A stretch of 50,008 nucleotides of DNA, from positions 1-50,008 of the forward strand of contig JAAYGG010000003.1 in NCBI GenBank assembly GCA_012727895.1. Direction: 5' to 3'. Below, piece after piece: positions 1-7,637 of this stretch (position 1 is its first letter; every line of letters begins with the position of its first letter). The DNA comes from Bacillota bacterium. GTDB lineage: Bacteria; Bacillota; UBA4882; UBA10575. The notes beneath the pieces are model-generated. The model made no database searches. It saw only the letters and a list, made by a program, of their open reading frames with translations, and had not been told where the DNA came from. The position numbers were made by a program, and so were the translations under genes.

Positions 1-1
1 A

Positions 2-37
2 TCCAGCGTCCCGGGACAGGGAACCGTCCCCTGTCTC
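2..37. repeat. REP-like palindromic element downstream of ssb
   Basis: A 7-bp perfect stem (GACAGGG at 15-21, CCCTGTC at 29-35) encloses a 7-nt loop and sits directly after the ssb stop codon. No T-run follows on either strand, so it is a poor intrinsic terminator. The 11-mer TCCAGCGTCCC at 2-12 recurs at 26842-26852, also beside CCCCTGT, so this looks like one copy of a small dispersed intergenic repeat. Family assignment is inference. Confidence 0.45.
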
Positions 38-39
38 AA

Positions 40-462
40 CTAAAACGGGAGATCGTCCAGGTTGATCTCTTCCACGTTCTCCTCGTCGATGGGTTCGCCC
101 GGATCCATGCCGCCGGTATCCACATCCCCTGCCCGTCTACTATCCGAGGCCCTGTCTAAAAACTGGACATTTCCGGCCACAACTTCCGCCACCCGCCGGC
201 GCTGGCCATCCTGCGCTTCATAGCTCCGGATCTGCAACCGGCCCTCGACCGCTACCAACCTTCCTTTATGCAGGTGGTTGGCGCAGGTCTCCGCCAGGCG
301 CTGCCAGGCCACAATGGGGATAAAATCGGCTTCCCGTTCCCCGGCCTGGTTAAGAAAGGGCCGGTCAACTGCCAGGGTAAACTGGGCCACCGCCGTCCCG
401 TTTGGCGTATACCTGAGTTCAGGGTCTCTCGTCAATCTCCCGATTAACACCACAAGATTCAT
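40..462 (-). CDS. ssb: Single-stranded DNA-binding protein Ssb
   Basis: Binds and protects single-stranded DNA in replication, recombination and repair, acting as a tetramer in the cytoplasm. The 140-residue protein has the OB-fold start ([20 protein letters not shown], then [10 protein letters not shown]) and the acidic tail ending DDLPF that recruits partner proteins. The linker after about residue 105 is short. The ATG at 462 sits 30 nt after the rpsF stop codon, so the two are very likely co-transcribed, as in the conserved rpsF-ssb-rpsR operon. The next gene would be rpsR, but it lies beyond the window edge and a palindrome intervenes. Identification is secure. Confidence 0.96.
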   Translation of the reverse strand: MNLVVLIGRLTRDPELRYTPNGTAVAQFTLAVDRPFLNQAGEREADFIPIVAWQRLAETCANHLHKGRLVAVEGRLQIRSYEAQDGQRRRVAEVVAGNVQFLDRASDSRRAGDVDTGGMDPGEPIDEENVEEINLDDLPF

Positions 463-492
463 CTCTTCACATACACCACCTTATAAAGTAGG

Positions 493-780
493 TTAGGTGT
501 CGAGCTTCACAATCATGTGACGGATGACTTCATCGGAGATTTTCAGAACCCTGTCTAACTCCTGGACCTCGGTCTTGGGCAGTTTTGTCTGCAACAGCAG
601 GTAATACCCTTCGTTGAACCCCGCAATTTCATAGGCCAGCCGGCGTTTTCCCCACTGATCTTTCTGGGCGATCTCCCCGTTAATGTTTTTAATCGTTTCT
701 TCGAGCCGGCTGATGGCGTTCGCCAGTTCTTCCTCTTCCAACTGGGGTTTGAAGACAACCATCACTTCATAAGCGGTCAT
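493..780 (-). CDS. rpsF: 30S ribosomal protein S6
   Basis: Small-subunit ribosomal protein that pairs with S18 in the central domain of 16S rRNA. The 95-residue protein begins MTAYEVMVVFKPQLEEEELA and carries the family pattern KRRLAYEI..FNEGYYLLLQ near residues 45-65. An open frame extends further upstream, but the ATG at 780 is preceded by a strong GGAGGAGGTG ribosome site and matches family starts. It is followed after 30 nt by ssb. An extended -10 promoter is seen at 850-878. In many Firmicutes this operon also carries rpsR. Confidence 0.96.
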   Translation of the reverse strand: MTAYEVMVVFKPQLEEEELANAISRLEETIKNINGEIAQKDQWGKRRLAYEIAGFNEGYYLLLQTKLPKTEVQELDRVLKISDEVIRHMIVKLDT

Positions 781-849
781 CCGTTGACACCTCCTCCCTC
801 TGGACAAATGGCCCCGGCCTCCAGACCGGAGCAGGGAAGTACATGACAT

Positions 850-878
850 ATTATAGCATTTTGCCCCCAAGAAAACAA
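850..878 (-). promoter_or_regulatory. SigA-type promoter of rpsF-ssb
   Basis: On the minus strand TTGTTT (873-878) lies 17 nt before TATAAT (850-855), which is preceded by TGC and so forms an extended -10. It is about 70 nt upstream of the rpsF start. The weak -35 with an extended -10 is a common ribosomal-operon arrangement. Confidence 0.6.
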
Positions 879-882
879 GCTG

Positions 883-1095
883 TCATTCCGGGGCTTCGGT
901 AAAATCGCTCTTGATCAGCTTTTTAAAACCCTTCTCCAGTTTTGTCCGGGGGATCAGGATTATTCGCCCGCAGGTCAAACATTTCAGGCGAAAATCCATC
1001 CCCACCCTCATAATCTCCCATTCCTTTCCTCCGCAGGGGTGGGGTTTCTTCATCTCGATCCAGTCCCCAAGATAAAGCTTGAGCGGTTTTTTCAT
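883..1095 (-). CDS. DUF951 family small protein
   Basis: A 70-residue protein of the DUF951 family, found in Firmicutes beside ychF, mscS and rpsF. Its function is not established. The family core is present: LGDWIEMKKPHPCGGKEWEI, then RVGMDFRLKCLTCGR, with cysteines at HPCGG and CLTC that could form a small metal or nucleic-acid-binding site (inference). An open frame runs upstream, but the ATG at 1095, behind GGGGGTG, fits the family length of about 65-70 residues. It lies 102 nt before rpsF, with the rpsF promoter between, and follows the GcvH-like gene by 49 nt. Confidence 0.85.
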   Translation of the reverse strand: MKKPLKLYLGDWIEMKKPHPCGGKEWEIMRVGMDFRLKCLTCGRIILIPRTKLEKGFKKLIKSDFTEAPE

Positions 1096-1144
1096 CGCCA
1101 ACACCAACACCCCCGTTACACGGCTTTTTGGCGCGTGCGCGTCC

Positions 1145-1543
1145 TTACCTCCTAAGGCCCGCTTCCGTACGGAGGTACTCTTCATACTCTTCCGCCGAGA
1201 GCAAACCCCGGATTTCTCCGGGGTTGGAAGGCTCAATCACCACCAGCCAACCCTCGCCGTAAGGGTCGTCATTGATCAATTCCGGGCTGTGCTGCAGGTT
1301 ATCATTGACCGCAATCACTTCGCCGGAAACCGGGGCATAAATCTCCGCCGTCTCCCCGTCCAGCGACTCAATCGTGGTCATTCTGGTTTTTTCTTTCACT
1401 CTTTCGCCGACAGCGGGGAGGTCAATATAGACCACAGCCCCCAACCGCTCTTGGGCATAATCAGTAAGCCCCATCACCGCCCGGTCCTGCTCCACTCTTA
1501 CCCAGCTATGCTCCTTACTGTATCTCAAGTCGGACGGGACCAA
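1145..1543 (-). CDS. GcvH-like protein lacking the lipoyl lysine
   Basis: The 132-residue protein has the full lipoyl-domain fold of glycine-cleavage H protein: YSKEHSWVRVE at 8-18, GLTDYAQERLGAVVYIDLP at 25-43, YAPVSGEVIAVN at 69-80, then SPELINDDPYGEGW. Normal H proteins carry the lipoylated lysine in ESVKA. Here the segment reads ESLDGETAEIY (59-69), so Asp replaces Lys and the loop is one residue longer. It therefore cannot carry lipoate in the usual way. No glycine-cleavage genes are nearby. The start is TTG at 1543 behind GGGGGT. A structural or regulatory role is inference; a degenerate family member is the alternative. Confidence 0.85.
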   Translation of the reverse strand: MVPSDLRYSKEHSWVRVEQDRAVMGLTDYAQERLGAVVYIDLPAVGERVKEKTRMTTIESLDGETAEIYAPVSGEVIAVNDNLQHSPELINDDPYGEGWLVVIEPSNPGEIRGLLSAEEYEEYLRTEAGLRR

Positions 1544-1560
1544 TTATTCTACCCCCAGTC

Positions 1561-1591
1561 AGGCCGGTTTGTATCTGCTCACAACCGGCCT
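1561..1591 (-). promoter_or_regulatory. Leader hairpin before the GcvH-like gene
   Basis: A perfect 9-bp inverted repeat (AGGCCGGTT at 1561-1569 and AACCGGCCT at 1583-1591) lies between the promoter and the ribosome site of the GcvH-like gene, about 17 nt before its TTG codon. No T-run follows on the minus strand, so it is more likely a leader hairpin than a terminator. Confidence 0.5.
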
Positions 1592-1632
1592 CTTATTATT
1601 CATCCCCGGCAAAAGCACTTTTTTTCATTCTA

Positions 1633-1661
1633 ATCATATAATGAAGCAGCCTGCTTGTAAA
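1633..1661 (-). promoter_or_regulatory. SigA-type promoter of the GcvH-like/DUF951 genes
   Basis: TTTACA (1656-1661) and TATGAT (1633-1638) are separated by exactly 17 nt on the minus strand, about 90 nt upstream of the TTG start. The predicted transcript carries the 1561-1591 hairpin in its leader. Confidence 0.6.
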
Positions 1662-1686
1662 GGGATATTTTAAAGGAGGGACAGGA

Positions 1687-1773
1687 ATGTGCCATTTACT
1701 TGCCGGGCTTCTTAACGGCTTCCTGAAAAAAAACGGCAAGACCATCATTGTGATTCGCCGCAGGAACAGGTAA
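1687..1773 (+). CDS. Candidate 28-residue peptide
   Basis: A short frame on the strand opposite to all neighbours, between birA and the gcvH-like promoter. It starts with ATG behind a very strong AAAGGAGGG ribosome site and ends with TAA. The peptide begins MCHLLAGLLNGFLKKNGKTI and ends in an arginine-rich tail (VIRRRNR), so a short hydrophobic part is followed by a basic part. No family is recognised. No good -35 is visible in front of it. It could be a real small protein, a leader peptide or chance; the ribosome site is the main argument. Confidence 0.4.
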   Translation: MCHLLAGLLNGFLKKNGKTIIVIRRRNR

Positions 1774-1806
1774 AGATCGCCTTTATTCTTTCCCGGATTA
1801 CCGGGG

Positions 1807-2643
1807 TCAATACGGGGATATGAAACTGACCTCCCCGGTGGCAATGCCGGCGGCTCCGGTCCCGTCATCCAGGAGCAGTTCCAGGCTGCCGTCGTCCCGG
1901 ATTGCCACGGCTTTTCCCCGGTAACACCGGTCCCCGCTTTTTACCTCAACACGCCTCCCCAGGATGAGGGAGTATTGCCGGCAATAGGCCAGAGCCCGCG
2001 CAAACCCGTTTTCCCGGGCGTAAACATACTCCTCTTCCAGCACCGCCAAACAGCGGCGGAGAAGGGTTATTCTATCCACCGGCGCGCCCAGGCTCATCCG
2101 GAGCGAACCGGCCTTTTCCTGGAGATCTCCGGGAAAATCTGCGGCGGTCTGGTTGACATTGATCCCGATCCCCAGGAGCAAATACTCCCACGGGGCGCCC
2201 GCCTTCCCGGCGGTTTCAGCCAAAATCCCCGCAATCTTCCGGTTGTCCAGGTAAAGATCGTTCGGCCATTTAATCAGGGGCGTGAGTTCCAGTTCGGCGG
2301 AGACGGCCCTGGCAACGGCGGCCGCTGCCAGCAACGTCAGTTTGGGCAGTTCCCCCGGGGGGAATGCCGGTTTCAACAGTAAAGTCATCCAGATCCCCGT
2401 ACCGGCCGGCGAAAACCAGCTGCGGCCCAACCTTCCCCGGCCGGCCGTTTGCTTCTCCGCCAAAACAAGCAGGCCCTCCGGCGGGCTTGCCGGGCCCGTC
2501 GCCAATTCCCGCGCCCGCCGGTTGGTGGAAGGAAGTTCCGCGTAATACTCGATCCAATGCCCGGTAAAGCGGGTCGCGAGTCCTTTCTGTACCTCCCACG
2601 GGTAAAGCCGGTCCGGCCGGTACTCCCGCCGAGGATTGGCCAT
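1807..2643 (-). CDS. birA: Biotin--[acetyl-CoA-carboxylase] ligase, catalytic type without HTH
   Basis: Attaches biotin to the lysine of biotin carboxyl carrier proteins via biotinyl-AMP. The 278-residue protein shows the biotin/ATP loop GRGRLGRSWFSPAGTG, the KWPNDLYLDNRKIAGIL motif and the C-terminal SH3-like domain. The usual N-terminal helix-turn-helix of bifunctional BirA repressors is absent, so it should be a ligase only. The ATG at 2643 overlaps the stop of the upstream gene (TAATG) and has a GGGAGG site inside it, indicating translational coupling. A much longer upstream frame was rejected because it runs into the preceding gene. Confidence 0.92.
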   Translation of the reverse strand: MANPRREYRPDRLYPWEVQKGLATRFTGHWIEYYAELPSTNRRARELATGPASPPEGLLVLAEKQTAGRGRLGRSWFSPAGTGIWMTLLLKPAFPPGELPKLTLLAAAAVARAVSAELELTPLIKWPNDLYLDNRKIAGILAETAGKAGAPWEYLLLGIGINVNQTAADFPGDLQEKAGSLRMSLGAPVDRITLLRRCLAVLEEEYVYARENGFARALAYCRQYSLILGRRVEVKSGDRCYRGKAVAIRDDGSLELLLDDGTGAAGIATGEVSFISPY

Positions 2644-3683
2644 TATTTTGCCTCCCAATTCGTCACCCACATCGCCGGGCGGTTCCGGCGAAAGCTGAAA
2701 AAGACCAGTTTTTTCCCGTCCGGGCTCCAAACCGGCGCCGCGCCGTTACTGTTGACTTCCCCGGCCACCAGGCGCCTGCGGCCGGTTTTCAAGTCATAAA
2801 CGAAGAGGGCGGCCCGGTCCCGGGGAAGCTTGCGCTTATCCGGGGTTATCCCGCCCGTGGAAACAAAGGCAAGGTAACGGCCGTCAGGCGAAACCGCGGA
2901 ATACCGGTTGTCATGTTCATCAACGATCAGCGGTTTTTCCTCCCCGGTCGCCAGATCCAGGTACCAGATCCCGCCTTTGCCCAGTTTATAACTGCGATAG
3001 CGGGCGTCCCCGCCACCTCCTGCTGCCGGCAGGGAAATCTCGGTCGGTTCCAGTTCCAAACGGGTGAAATAGATCCTGTTACCAGCCCAGACCGGTGCGG
3101 TAATATACCCTTCCTTGAAGGCGGTTAACTGGGTAACATCCCCGCCTTCTTTTGCCACTACCGCAAGGGCGGAAAGGAAAGGCCCGTCCCCCCGGACAAA
3201 AACCACGGATTTCCCCTCCGGCGACCAGGCGGGATCCCGGTCCCAAGGTCCGGACGTCAACTGGCGCCCTTCTCCCGACGGGTAAGCCTTCCACCAAATA
3301 GAAGAGGCCGTCCCCTCCCCGGTGACCGACTCCGGCCTCCTGCGGACCATTACCACCCCGTCGCCCTGCGGCGACCAGCGGGGGGAGAAATCGATCAGGG
3401 ATCCGGTTCCCGTCCAGTGCAACGGTTCACCGCCGGTTCCCGGCTGGAATATCCAGAGCCGGATTTTTTCAGCCTCCTCACCCTGGAGTTTTCCGGCAAA
3501 AACAACCCTCCCGTTTTTCGCCCAGTCACAGCTCCACACATCATACTCCTCAGGCAAGAGGCAGACCGGCTCCTGCTGCTTGGCGGCGGTAAAAGGGGAA
3601 CTGCCGGCGAAAAAGAGAAAAACCCCCAGAAAAGCAGGGAAGATTAAACTGGAGAAGATAGAGGAATTCCTGAACCGGGCCAT
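2643..3683 (-). CDS. Exported TolB-like beta-propeller protein
   Basis: A 346-residue protein with a signal peptide (hydrophobic run from about residue 9 to 33, ending near FTAAKQ) followed by PD40/WD40-like repeats: SPRWSPQGDGVVMV, DPAWSPEGKSVVFV, SAVSPDGRYLAFV and APVWSPDGKKLVFF. These indicate a TolB-like six- or seven-bladed propeller outside the membrane. No Tol system is nearby, so the partner is unknown. The ATG at 3683 follows an AGGAGG site. It is translationally coupled to birA downstream. Function is not assigned. Confidence 0.75.
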   Translation of the reverse strand: MARFRNSSIFSSLIFPAFLGVFLFFAGSSPFTAAKQQEPVCLLPEEYDVWSCDWAKNGRVVFAGKLQGEEAEKIRLWIFQPGTGGEPLHWTGTGSLIDFSPRWSPQGDGVVMVRRRPESVTGEGTASSIWWKAYPSGEGRQLTSGPWDRDPAWSPEGKSVVFVRGDGPFLSALAVVAKEGGDVTQLTAFKEGYITAPVWAGNRIYFTRLELEPTEISLPAAGGGGDARYRSYKLGKGGIWYLDLATGEEKPLIVDEHDNRYSAVSPDGRYLAFVSTGGITPDKRKLPRDRAALFVYDLKTGRRRLVAGEVNSNGAAPVWSPDGKKLVFFSFRRNRPAMWVTNWEAK

Positions 3684-3755
3684 TGGTTCCTCCTGGAAAA
3701 GCAATGCTTTTTTGGTTCTAATTCGCCCGGCAGTTATCTTTTTCCTCCCGGAACA

Positions 3756-4715
3756 TTATTCCTCTTTATCCTCTCCCACCACTCTCACTTCCGGCTCCAA
3801 GAGAATCCCGGTTTTTTGGTAGACTTCCTCTTTGACCCGGTCGATGAGGGCCAGGATCTCCCGGGCCGTCGCCTGCCCGCGGTTGATAATAAAACCGGCG
3901 TGTTTCTCCGCCACCTGCGCATCGCCGATCCTGGCCCCTTTCAACCCGGCTTCCTCGATCAACCGGGCGGCAAACGCCCCCGGCGGCCGTTTAAAAACAC
4001 TGCCGGCGCTGGGGAATTCCAGCGGTTGTTTCTCCTTCCGTCTCCTATTCAACTCCGCCATCTTCGCCCGGATTTCCGCTTCTTCTCCCGGGACCAACAA
4101 AAACTCCGCATCCAGGAGGATCTCCTCCCCCTCCTGCAGCCGGCTCCGGCGGTAGGCGAAAGCCAACTCCTCCCGGGTCCGGTGGCAAAAGCCGGCGCCG
4201 GGCCGGTAAAGGGAGACCCTGGTAATAAGCGGCCCGATTTCGCCCCCGTAGGCCCCGGCATTCATAAAGACCGCCCCGCCGACGCTGCCGGGGATCCCGG
4301 AGGCAAACTCCAGACCGGAAAGGCCGGCAGCGGCGGCCGCTTCCGCCACCCGGCTTAAAGAAACGGCGGCTCCGGCCAGGATCTTATCCTCCCAAACCTT
4401 AACCTCCTGAAAGGCCTGGCCCAGCCGGATCACCACCCCGCGGATCCCGCCATCCCTGACCAGCAGGTTTGTACCCCTGCCCACCAAGAGCCAGGGGATC
4501 CCTTCCCGGCGGCAGTATTCGATGACCGCCGCCAGTTCCCCGGGGGTGGCCGCCTCTACCGCCAAGTCGGCCGGCCCGCCCACACGGAATGATGTTATCT
4601 TGGACATGGGAAGATCAAAGGTGTATTCTTTCAACTGCAACTCTTCGACCATTCTTTCCCGCCATTCTTTCGCCAATAACCCCACTCCCTGCTCGTTACT
4701 GGTTACTTCCTGCAT
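3756..4715 (-). CDS. murB: UDP-N-acetylenolpyruvoylglucosamine reductase MurB
   Basis: FAD-dependent, NADPH-using enzyme that reduces UDP-GlcNAc-enolpyruvate to UDP-MurNAc, the second committed step of peptidoglycan precursor synthesis. About 319 residues. Visible motifs are SFRVGGPADLAVEA, NLLVRDGGIRGVVIRL, GIPGSVGGAVFMNAGAYGGE, the catalytic-serine segment SAGSVFKRP, and C-terminal LLEPEVRVVGE. The start is probably ATG at 4715 (GCAGGG upstream); ATG at 4652 would give a shorter protein still containing every motif. It stands alone, divergent from spl with only 67 nt between them. Confidence 0.94.
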   Translation of the reverse strand: MQEVTSNEQGVGLLAKEWRERMVEELQLKEYTFDLPMSKITSFRVGGPADLAVEAATPGELAAVIEYCRREGIPWLLVGRGTNLLVRDGGIRGVVIRLGQAFQEVKVWEDKILAGAAVSLSRVAEAAAAAGLSGLEFASGIPGSVGGAVFMNAGAYGGEIGPLITRVSLYRPGAGFCHRTREELAFAYRRSRLQEGEEILLDAEFLLVPGEEAEIRAKMAELNRRRKEKQPLEFPSAGSVFKRPPGAFAARLIEEAGLKGARIGDAQVAEKHAGFIINRGQATAREILALIDRVKEEVYQKTGILLEPEVRVVGEDKEE

Positions 4716-4782
4716 GGCCCTGCACCAAGCAGGAAAAACTAATATAAGGCCGCACAAAAACCGCACGGCACAGGAGAAAGTC

Positions 4783-5805
4783 ATGGAATATTTTACTCCC
4801 GCCCGGGTCTATTTTGAACCGCAGGCCCTTGAGTATCCCCTCGGGAAAAAGCTCTATTCTTACTTTCGTGCAGAAAAAACCCCGGTAGCAATGACAACGT
4901 CCCACAACCGGGTAACCGGGATCCCGGGCGCCACCGCCCGGGAGGCCTTCATGGAGGCTAAAAAAACCCTTGTCGTCGGGGTGAAAAGGACTCTCACCCT
5001 TAACCCCTGCCGGCCTTCGGCCGATTATGAATTCACCTTGGGGACCAGTTGCCCCGGAGGCTGCCGTTATTGCTATCTCGCTACCACCTTGGGGAGAAAG
5101 CCCTATATCAGAATCTATGTAAATCTCGAAGAAATCCTCCATGCCGTAGAGAAATATATCGAGAAAAACCTCCCGGCCATCACCACTTTTGAAGCCTCCA
5201 GCACTTCGGATCCGGTCGCCGTCGAACACCTCACCGGTTCGTTAAGAAAGACCATTGAGTTCTTCGGCCGCCAGGAACACGGGAGGCTGCGGGTGGTCAC
5301 AAAATACGCCGCCATTTCCAACCTGCTCACAGCCGAACACCGTAACCATACCAAATTCCGCTTCAGCATCAATACACAGAAGGTCATTCAGAGTTTTGAA
5401 CCGGGCACCGCCCGCTTCTCGCAGCGCCTGGAAGCCGCCGGGAAAATGGCGGCCGCCGGTTATCCCCTGGGCTTTATTATTGCTCCGATCTTCATCTATG
5501 AAAACTGGCGTACCGACTACCGCCAACTCTTGGCGGAACTAGCCAAACGGCTGGCTCCGGATCCCCCGGAACTCAGTTTTGAACTGATCTCCCATCGTTT
5601 TACCGCCCGGGCCAAAAAGATCATCAGTGAACGCTTCCCCGATTCCGGCCTGGAAATGGAGGAAGAAAAACGTCAATTCAAATGGGGGAAACGCGGTTAT
5701 GGGAAATACCTTTATCCCCCGGAACAACTGGCGGAGCTTGAAGAGTTCTTTCGCCGGGAGATCCCCGGGTTCTTCCCGAAGGCCGTCATCGAGTATTTCG
5801 TTTGA
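4783..5805 (+). CDS. splB: Spore photoproduct lyase (radical SAM)
   Basis: Repairs 5-thyminyl-5,6-dihydrothymine in germinating spores by radical-SAM chemistry. 340 residues. The [4Fe-4S] motif CPGGCRYC gives Cys90, Cys94 and Cys97 in the CX3CX2C spacing of the Spl family. In Bacillus/Geobacillus enzymes a Cys near residue 140 returns an H atom to the product; the equivalent segment here is FEASSTSD, with Ser140 instead. Another cysteine, Cys76 in NPCRPSADY, precedes the cluster and could take its place (inference). The ATG at 4783 follows CAGGAGAAAG. It converges with spoIID, 12 nt apart. Identity is strong; the chemistry detail needs testing. Confidence 0.92.
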   Translation: MEYFTPARVYFEPQALEYPLGKKLYSYFRAEKTPVAMTTSHNRVTGIPGATAREAFMEAKKTLVVGVKRTLTLNPCRPSADYEFTLGTSCPGGCRYCYLATTLGRKPYIRIYVNLEEILHAVEKYIEKNLPAITTFEASSTSDPVAVEHLTGSLRKTIEFFGRQEHGRLRVVTKYAAISNLLTAEHRNHTKFRFSINTQKVIQSFEPGTARFSQRLEAAGKMAAAGYPLGFIIAPIFIYENWRTDYRQLLAELAKRLAPDPPELSFELISHRFTARAKKIISERFPDSGLEMEEEKRQFKWGKRGYGKYLYPPEQLAELEEFFRREIPGFFPKAVIEYFV

Positions 5806-5817
5806 TTGGAAATATTC

Positions 5818-7119
5818 CTAATATTCCCGGTGGATAAGGGTTTTTTCTCCATAGTAGTGGCGTAAAATCTCCTGGTAACCTTGGCCTTTTTCCGCCAAAG
5901 CCCGGGCGCCCCACTGGCTGAGGCCGACGCCATGACCGGCGCCGCGCCCGATCACCAGGACCCCTTCTCCCGGCCCGATCACCGTACGCCCGCGGATCTC
6001 CTCAACCGTTAGGGCCAGGCGGACCTTGGCCTCCACATAAACCTTGCCGTCGATCTCCATTCCCCTGCCTAAAGCCAATTCCTCCAGCCGGCCGGCGGCC
6101 GCGCCAAGCTCATCCGTTTTCACCTTGTAAAAACGGAAATTCGGCCCGGGTAACCGGAGCAGGCGGCGAATGGTCTCATAACGGACCACTATTTCCCCGG
6201 GCTCCTTGACGCGGCGGAAACCGAGACCGGAAAAGCCCCTCTCCCCGGCGGTAACCGGGAAAATTTCCAGGGCGCCGTGGCCTTTTAGTCCCAGTTTACC
6301 GGCGAGCTCTTCTCCGGAAAAAAAGAAGCTCTCCGGCCAATAATACTTTTCCCCGTTTTGGTCAAAATCCTCCACCCCGCGCAGGTAAGGCAGGGCTTTC
6401 CCTTCCCAGACATCCTCATTGTTCCGGGTAAACCCGCCGCTGCTGGCATGGTAAACCGCGTTGATGACCCGGTCTTCCCAGGTTAAGATCTCGCCCCGGG
6501 TTGCCGCCACAGCGGAGATGAAGGCGGGAGACTGGGGCAGGCCCGAATATTTTTGGCAGTGGACCTGGTCGCAGAAGTCAAACTCCCCGTGGCGGTTCAG
6601 GTTAAATAGGGTATAGGAACGGACGGCCACTGCGATCGCCTGTAACGCCGCAGGCGGCCAATGGGCATAGACCTCCCCGGCCAGCACCCCGGCAACATAA
6701 TCCTCCAACCCGGCATGGTTGAAGAAGGAAACGGCGCTCCCGGGCCGTAGCTCAATCTTGCCGGGGTAAGGCCGCCCGTTGATCTTTACCGGCTTCTCCG
6801 GATCCTCCGGGACAAAAAGCAGGGGAAACGCGGAAGTTATGTAATCGCCCGCACCCGTTGTCAAGAGGATTTTTCCTTCTTCCACCCCAACAAGCCAGGT
6901 CTTCCCGGTGGGCAACGACCCTTCCAGCGCCGGGATCCAACCGTTTTCTCCCTCATAATACAATCCAGCCGGCCCGGCCAGTTCCAAGTTGGCCGGTTCC
7001 TCCACGCTCAATTTGACGATAACCACCGGCTCGGGGAAGTCTGCACCGGCTGCCGCCGGGAGGAAGGAGAAGAAAAAAAGAAAAAACCCCCAAGTTATAC
7101 CTGGCCAAAACCGTTGCAA
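5818..7119 (-). CDS. spoIID: SpoIID/LytB family exported protein
   Basis: SpoIID is the lytic transglycosylase of the engulfment machinery and acts on peptidoglycan outside the mother-cell membrane. The 433-residue protein has a signal peptide, the amidase-enhancer segment LEDYVAGVLAGEVYAHWPPA with its conserved Glu, the QAIAVAVRSYTLFN motif, a cysteine pair in CDQVHC, SSGGFTRNNEDVW, and the terminal GRGAGHGVGLSQWGARALAE motif. The chosen start is TTG at 7119 behind GGAGG; upstream ATGs at 7140 and 7161 have no ribosome site. It could be a SpoIID paralogue (LytB-like), since no spoIIM or spoIIP is near. Confidence 0.85.
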   Translation of the reverse strand: MQRFWPGITWGFFLFFFSFLPAAAGADFPEPVVIVKLSVEEPANLELAGPAGLYYEGENGWIPALEGSLPTGKTWLVGVEEGKILLTTGAGDYITSAFPLLFVPEDPEKPVKINGRPYPGKIELRPGSAVSFFNHAGLEDYVAGVLAGEVYAHWPPAALQAIAVAVRSYTLFNLNRHGEFDFCDQVHCQKYSGLPQSPAFISAVAATRGEILTWEDRVINAVYHASSGGFTRNNEDVWEGKALPYLRGVEDFDQNGEKYYWPESFFFSGEELAGKLGLKGHGALEIFPVTAGERGFSGLGFRRVKEPGEIVVRYETIRRLLRLPGPNFRFYKVKTDELGAAAGRLEELALGRGMEIDGKVYVEAKVRLALTVEEIRGRTVIGPGEGVLVIGRGAGHGVGLSQWGARALAEKGQGYQEILRHYYGEKTLIHREY

Positions 7120-7231
7120 GCGACCGCCTCCAATTTTCATGATCAGTAAGAATATTTGCATCCTAGAATCTAGAGTATTAGAATAAAAGATGAAAGCACG
7201 CCCGGCCGGCGTCTGCGGAAAAAAGCGGGGG

Positions 7232-7267
7232 AAATAAAAATCCCGTCTTTCCCAGTGAAAAGACGGG
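7232..7267 (-). terminator. Intrinsic terminator of veg
   Basis: A 9-bp stem (CCCGTCTTT at 7242-7250, AAAGACGGG at 7259-7267) is followed on the minus strand by ATTTTTATTT. It lies 20 nt after the veg stop and isolates veg from spoIID. Confidence 0.85.
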
Positions 7268-7286
7268 CCTTTATTGCCGGTGGCAA

Positions 7287-7559
7287 TCAGCCGGTAGCCC
7301 GCACCCCGATGGGCGTGTCACCGACAGAAATCTCCACCGTCTTGGTGAGCAAATCAGCATAGCTATAGGAAACCCTCCGTTCCACCTGCCGTTCACGGAA
7401 GCTGACAACAAAAACTTTCGGGTAGGTCTGCTCAAGCACGCCGGTGATTTCAAATACCTTCTTGCGGCCCCGGTTCGCCCGCAAGTTGATCTCTTGCCCG
7501 ACGAAGTCGTTCAGATCCTCCCGGATCTTTTCCAAAATATTCGGCGCCTGTTTGGACAT
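7287..7559 (-). CDS. veg: Veg protein
   Basis: A 90-residue protein of the Veg (DUF1021) family. In B. subtilis Veg is abundant, is linked to biofilm-gene control and is driven by one of the strongest vegetative promoters. The family signature is clear: IREDLNDFVGQEINLRANRG, RKKVFEITGVLEQTYPKVF, and YSYADLLTKTVEI. Length is typical. The ATG at 7559 has GGAAGGTG upstream. It is a single-gene unit with a consensus SigA promoter and a strong terminator. The promoter carries a palindrome not needed for SigA recognition. Biochemical function is not known. Confidence 0.95.
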   Translation of the reverse strand: MSKQAPNILEKIREDLNDFVGQEINLRANRGRKKVFEITGVLEQTYPKVFVVSFRERQVERRVSYSYADLLTKTVEISVGDTPIGVRATG

Positions 7560-7637
7560 GCCTTTTCACCTTCCTTTATACCATCCTTCAATAAGGATAC
7601 CACAGGTTGTCCGGTAAGTCAAGAAATAAAATTTTAA

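Noticed and set aside
1079-1633. Plus-strand open frame of 184 codons
   Set aside because: Shadow of the GcvH-like and DUF951 genes on the other strand.
1637-1642. Plus-strand TATAAT as promoter of the 28-residue peptide
   Set aside because: No acceptable -35 at 16-19 nt; the same bases are explained by the minus-strand promoter TTTACA-17-TATGAT.
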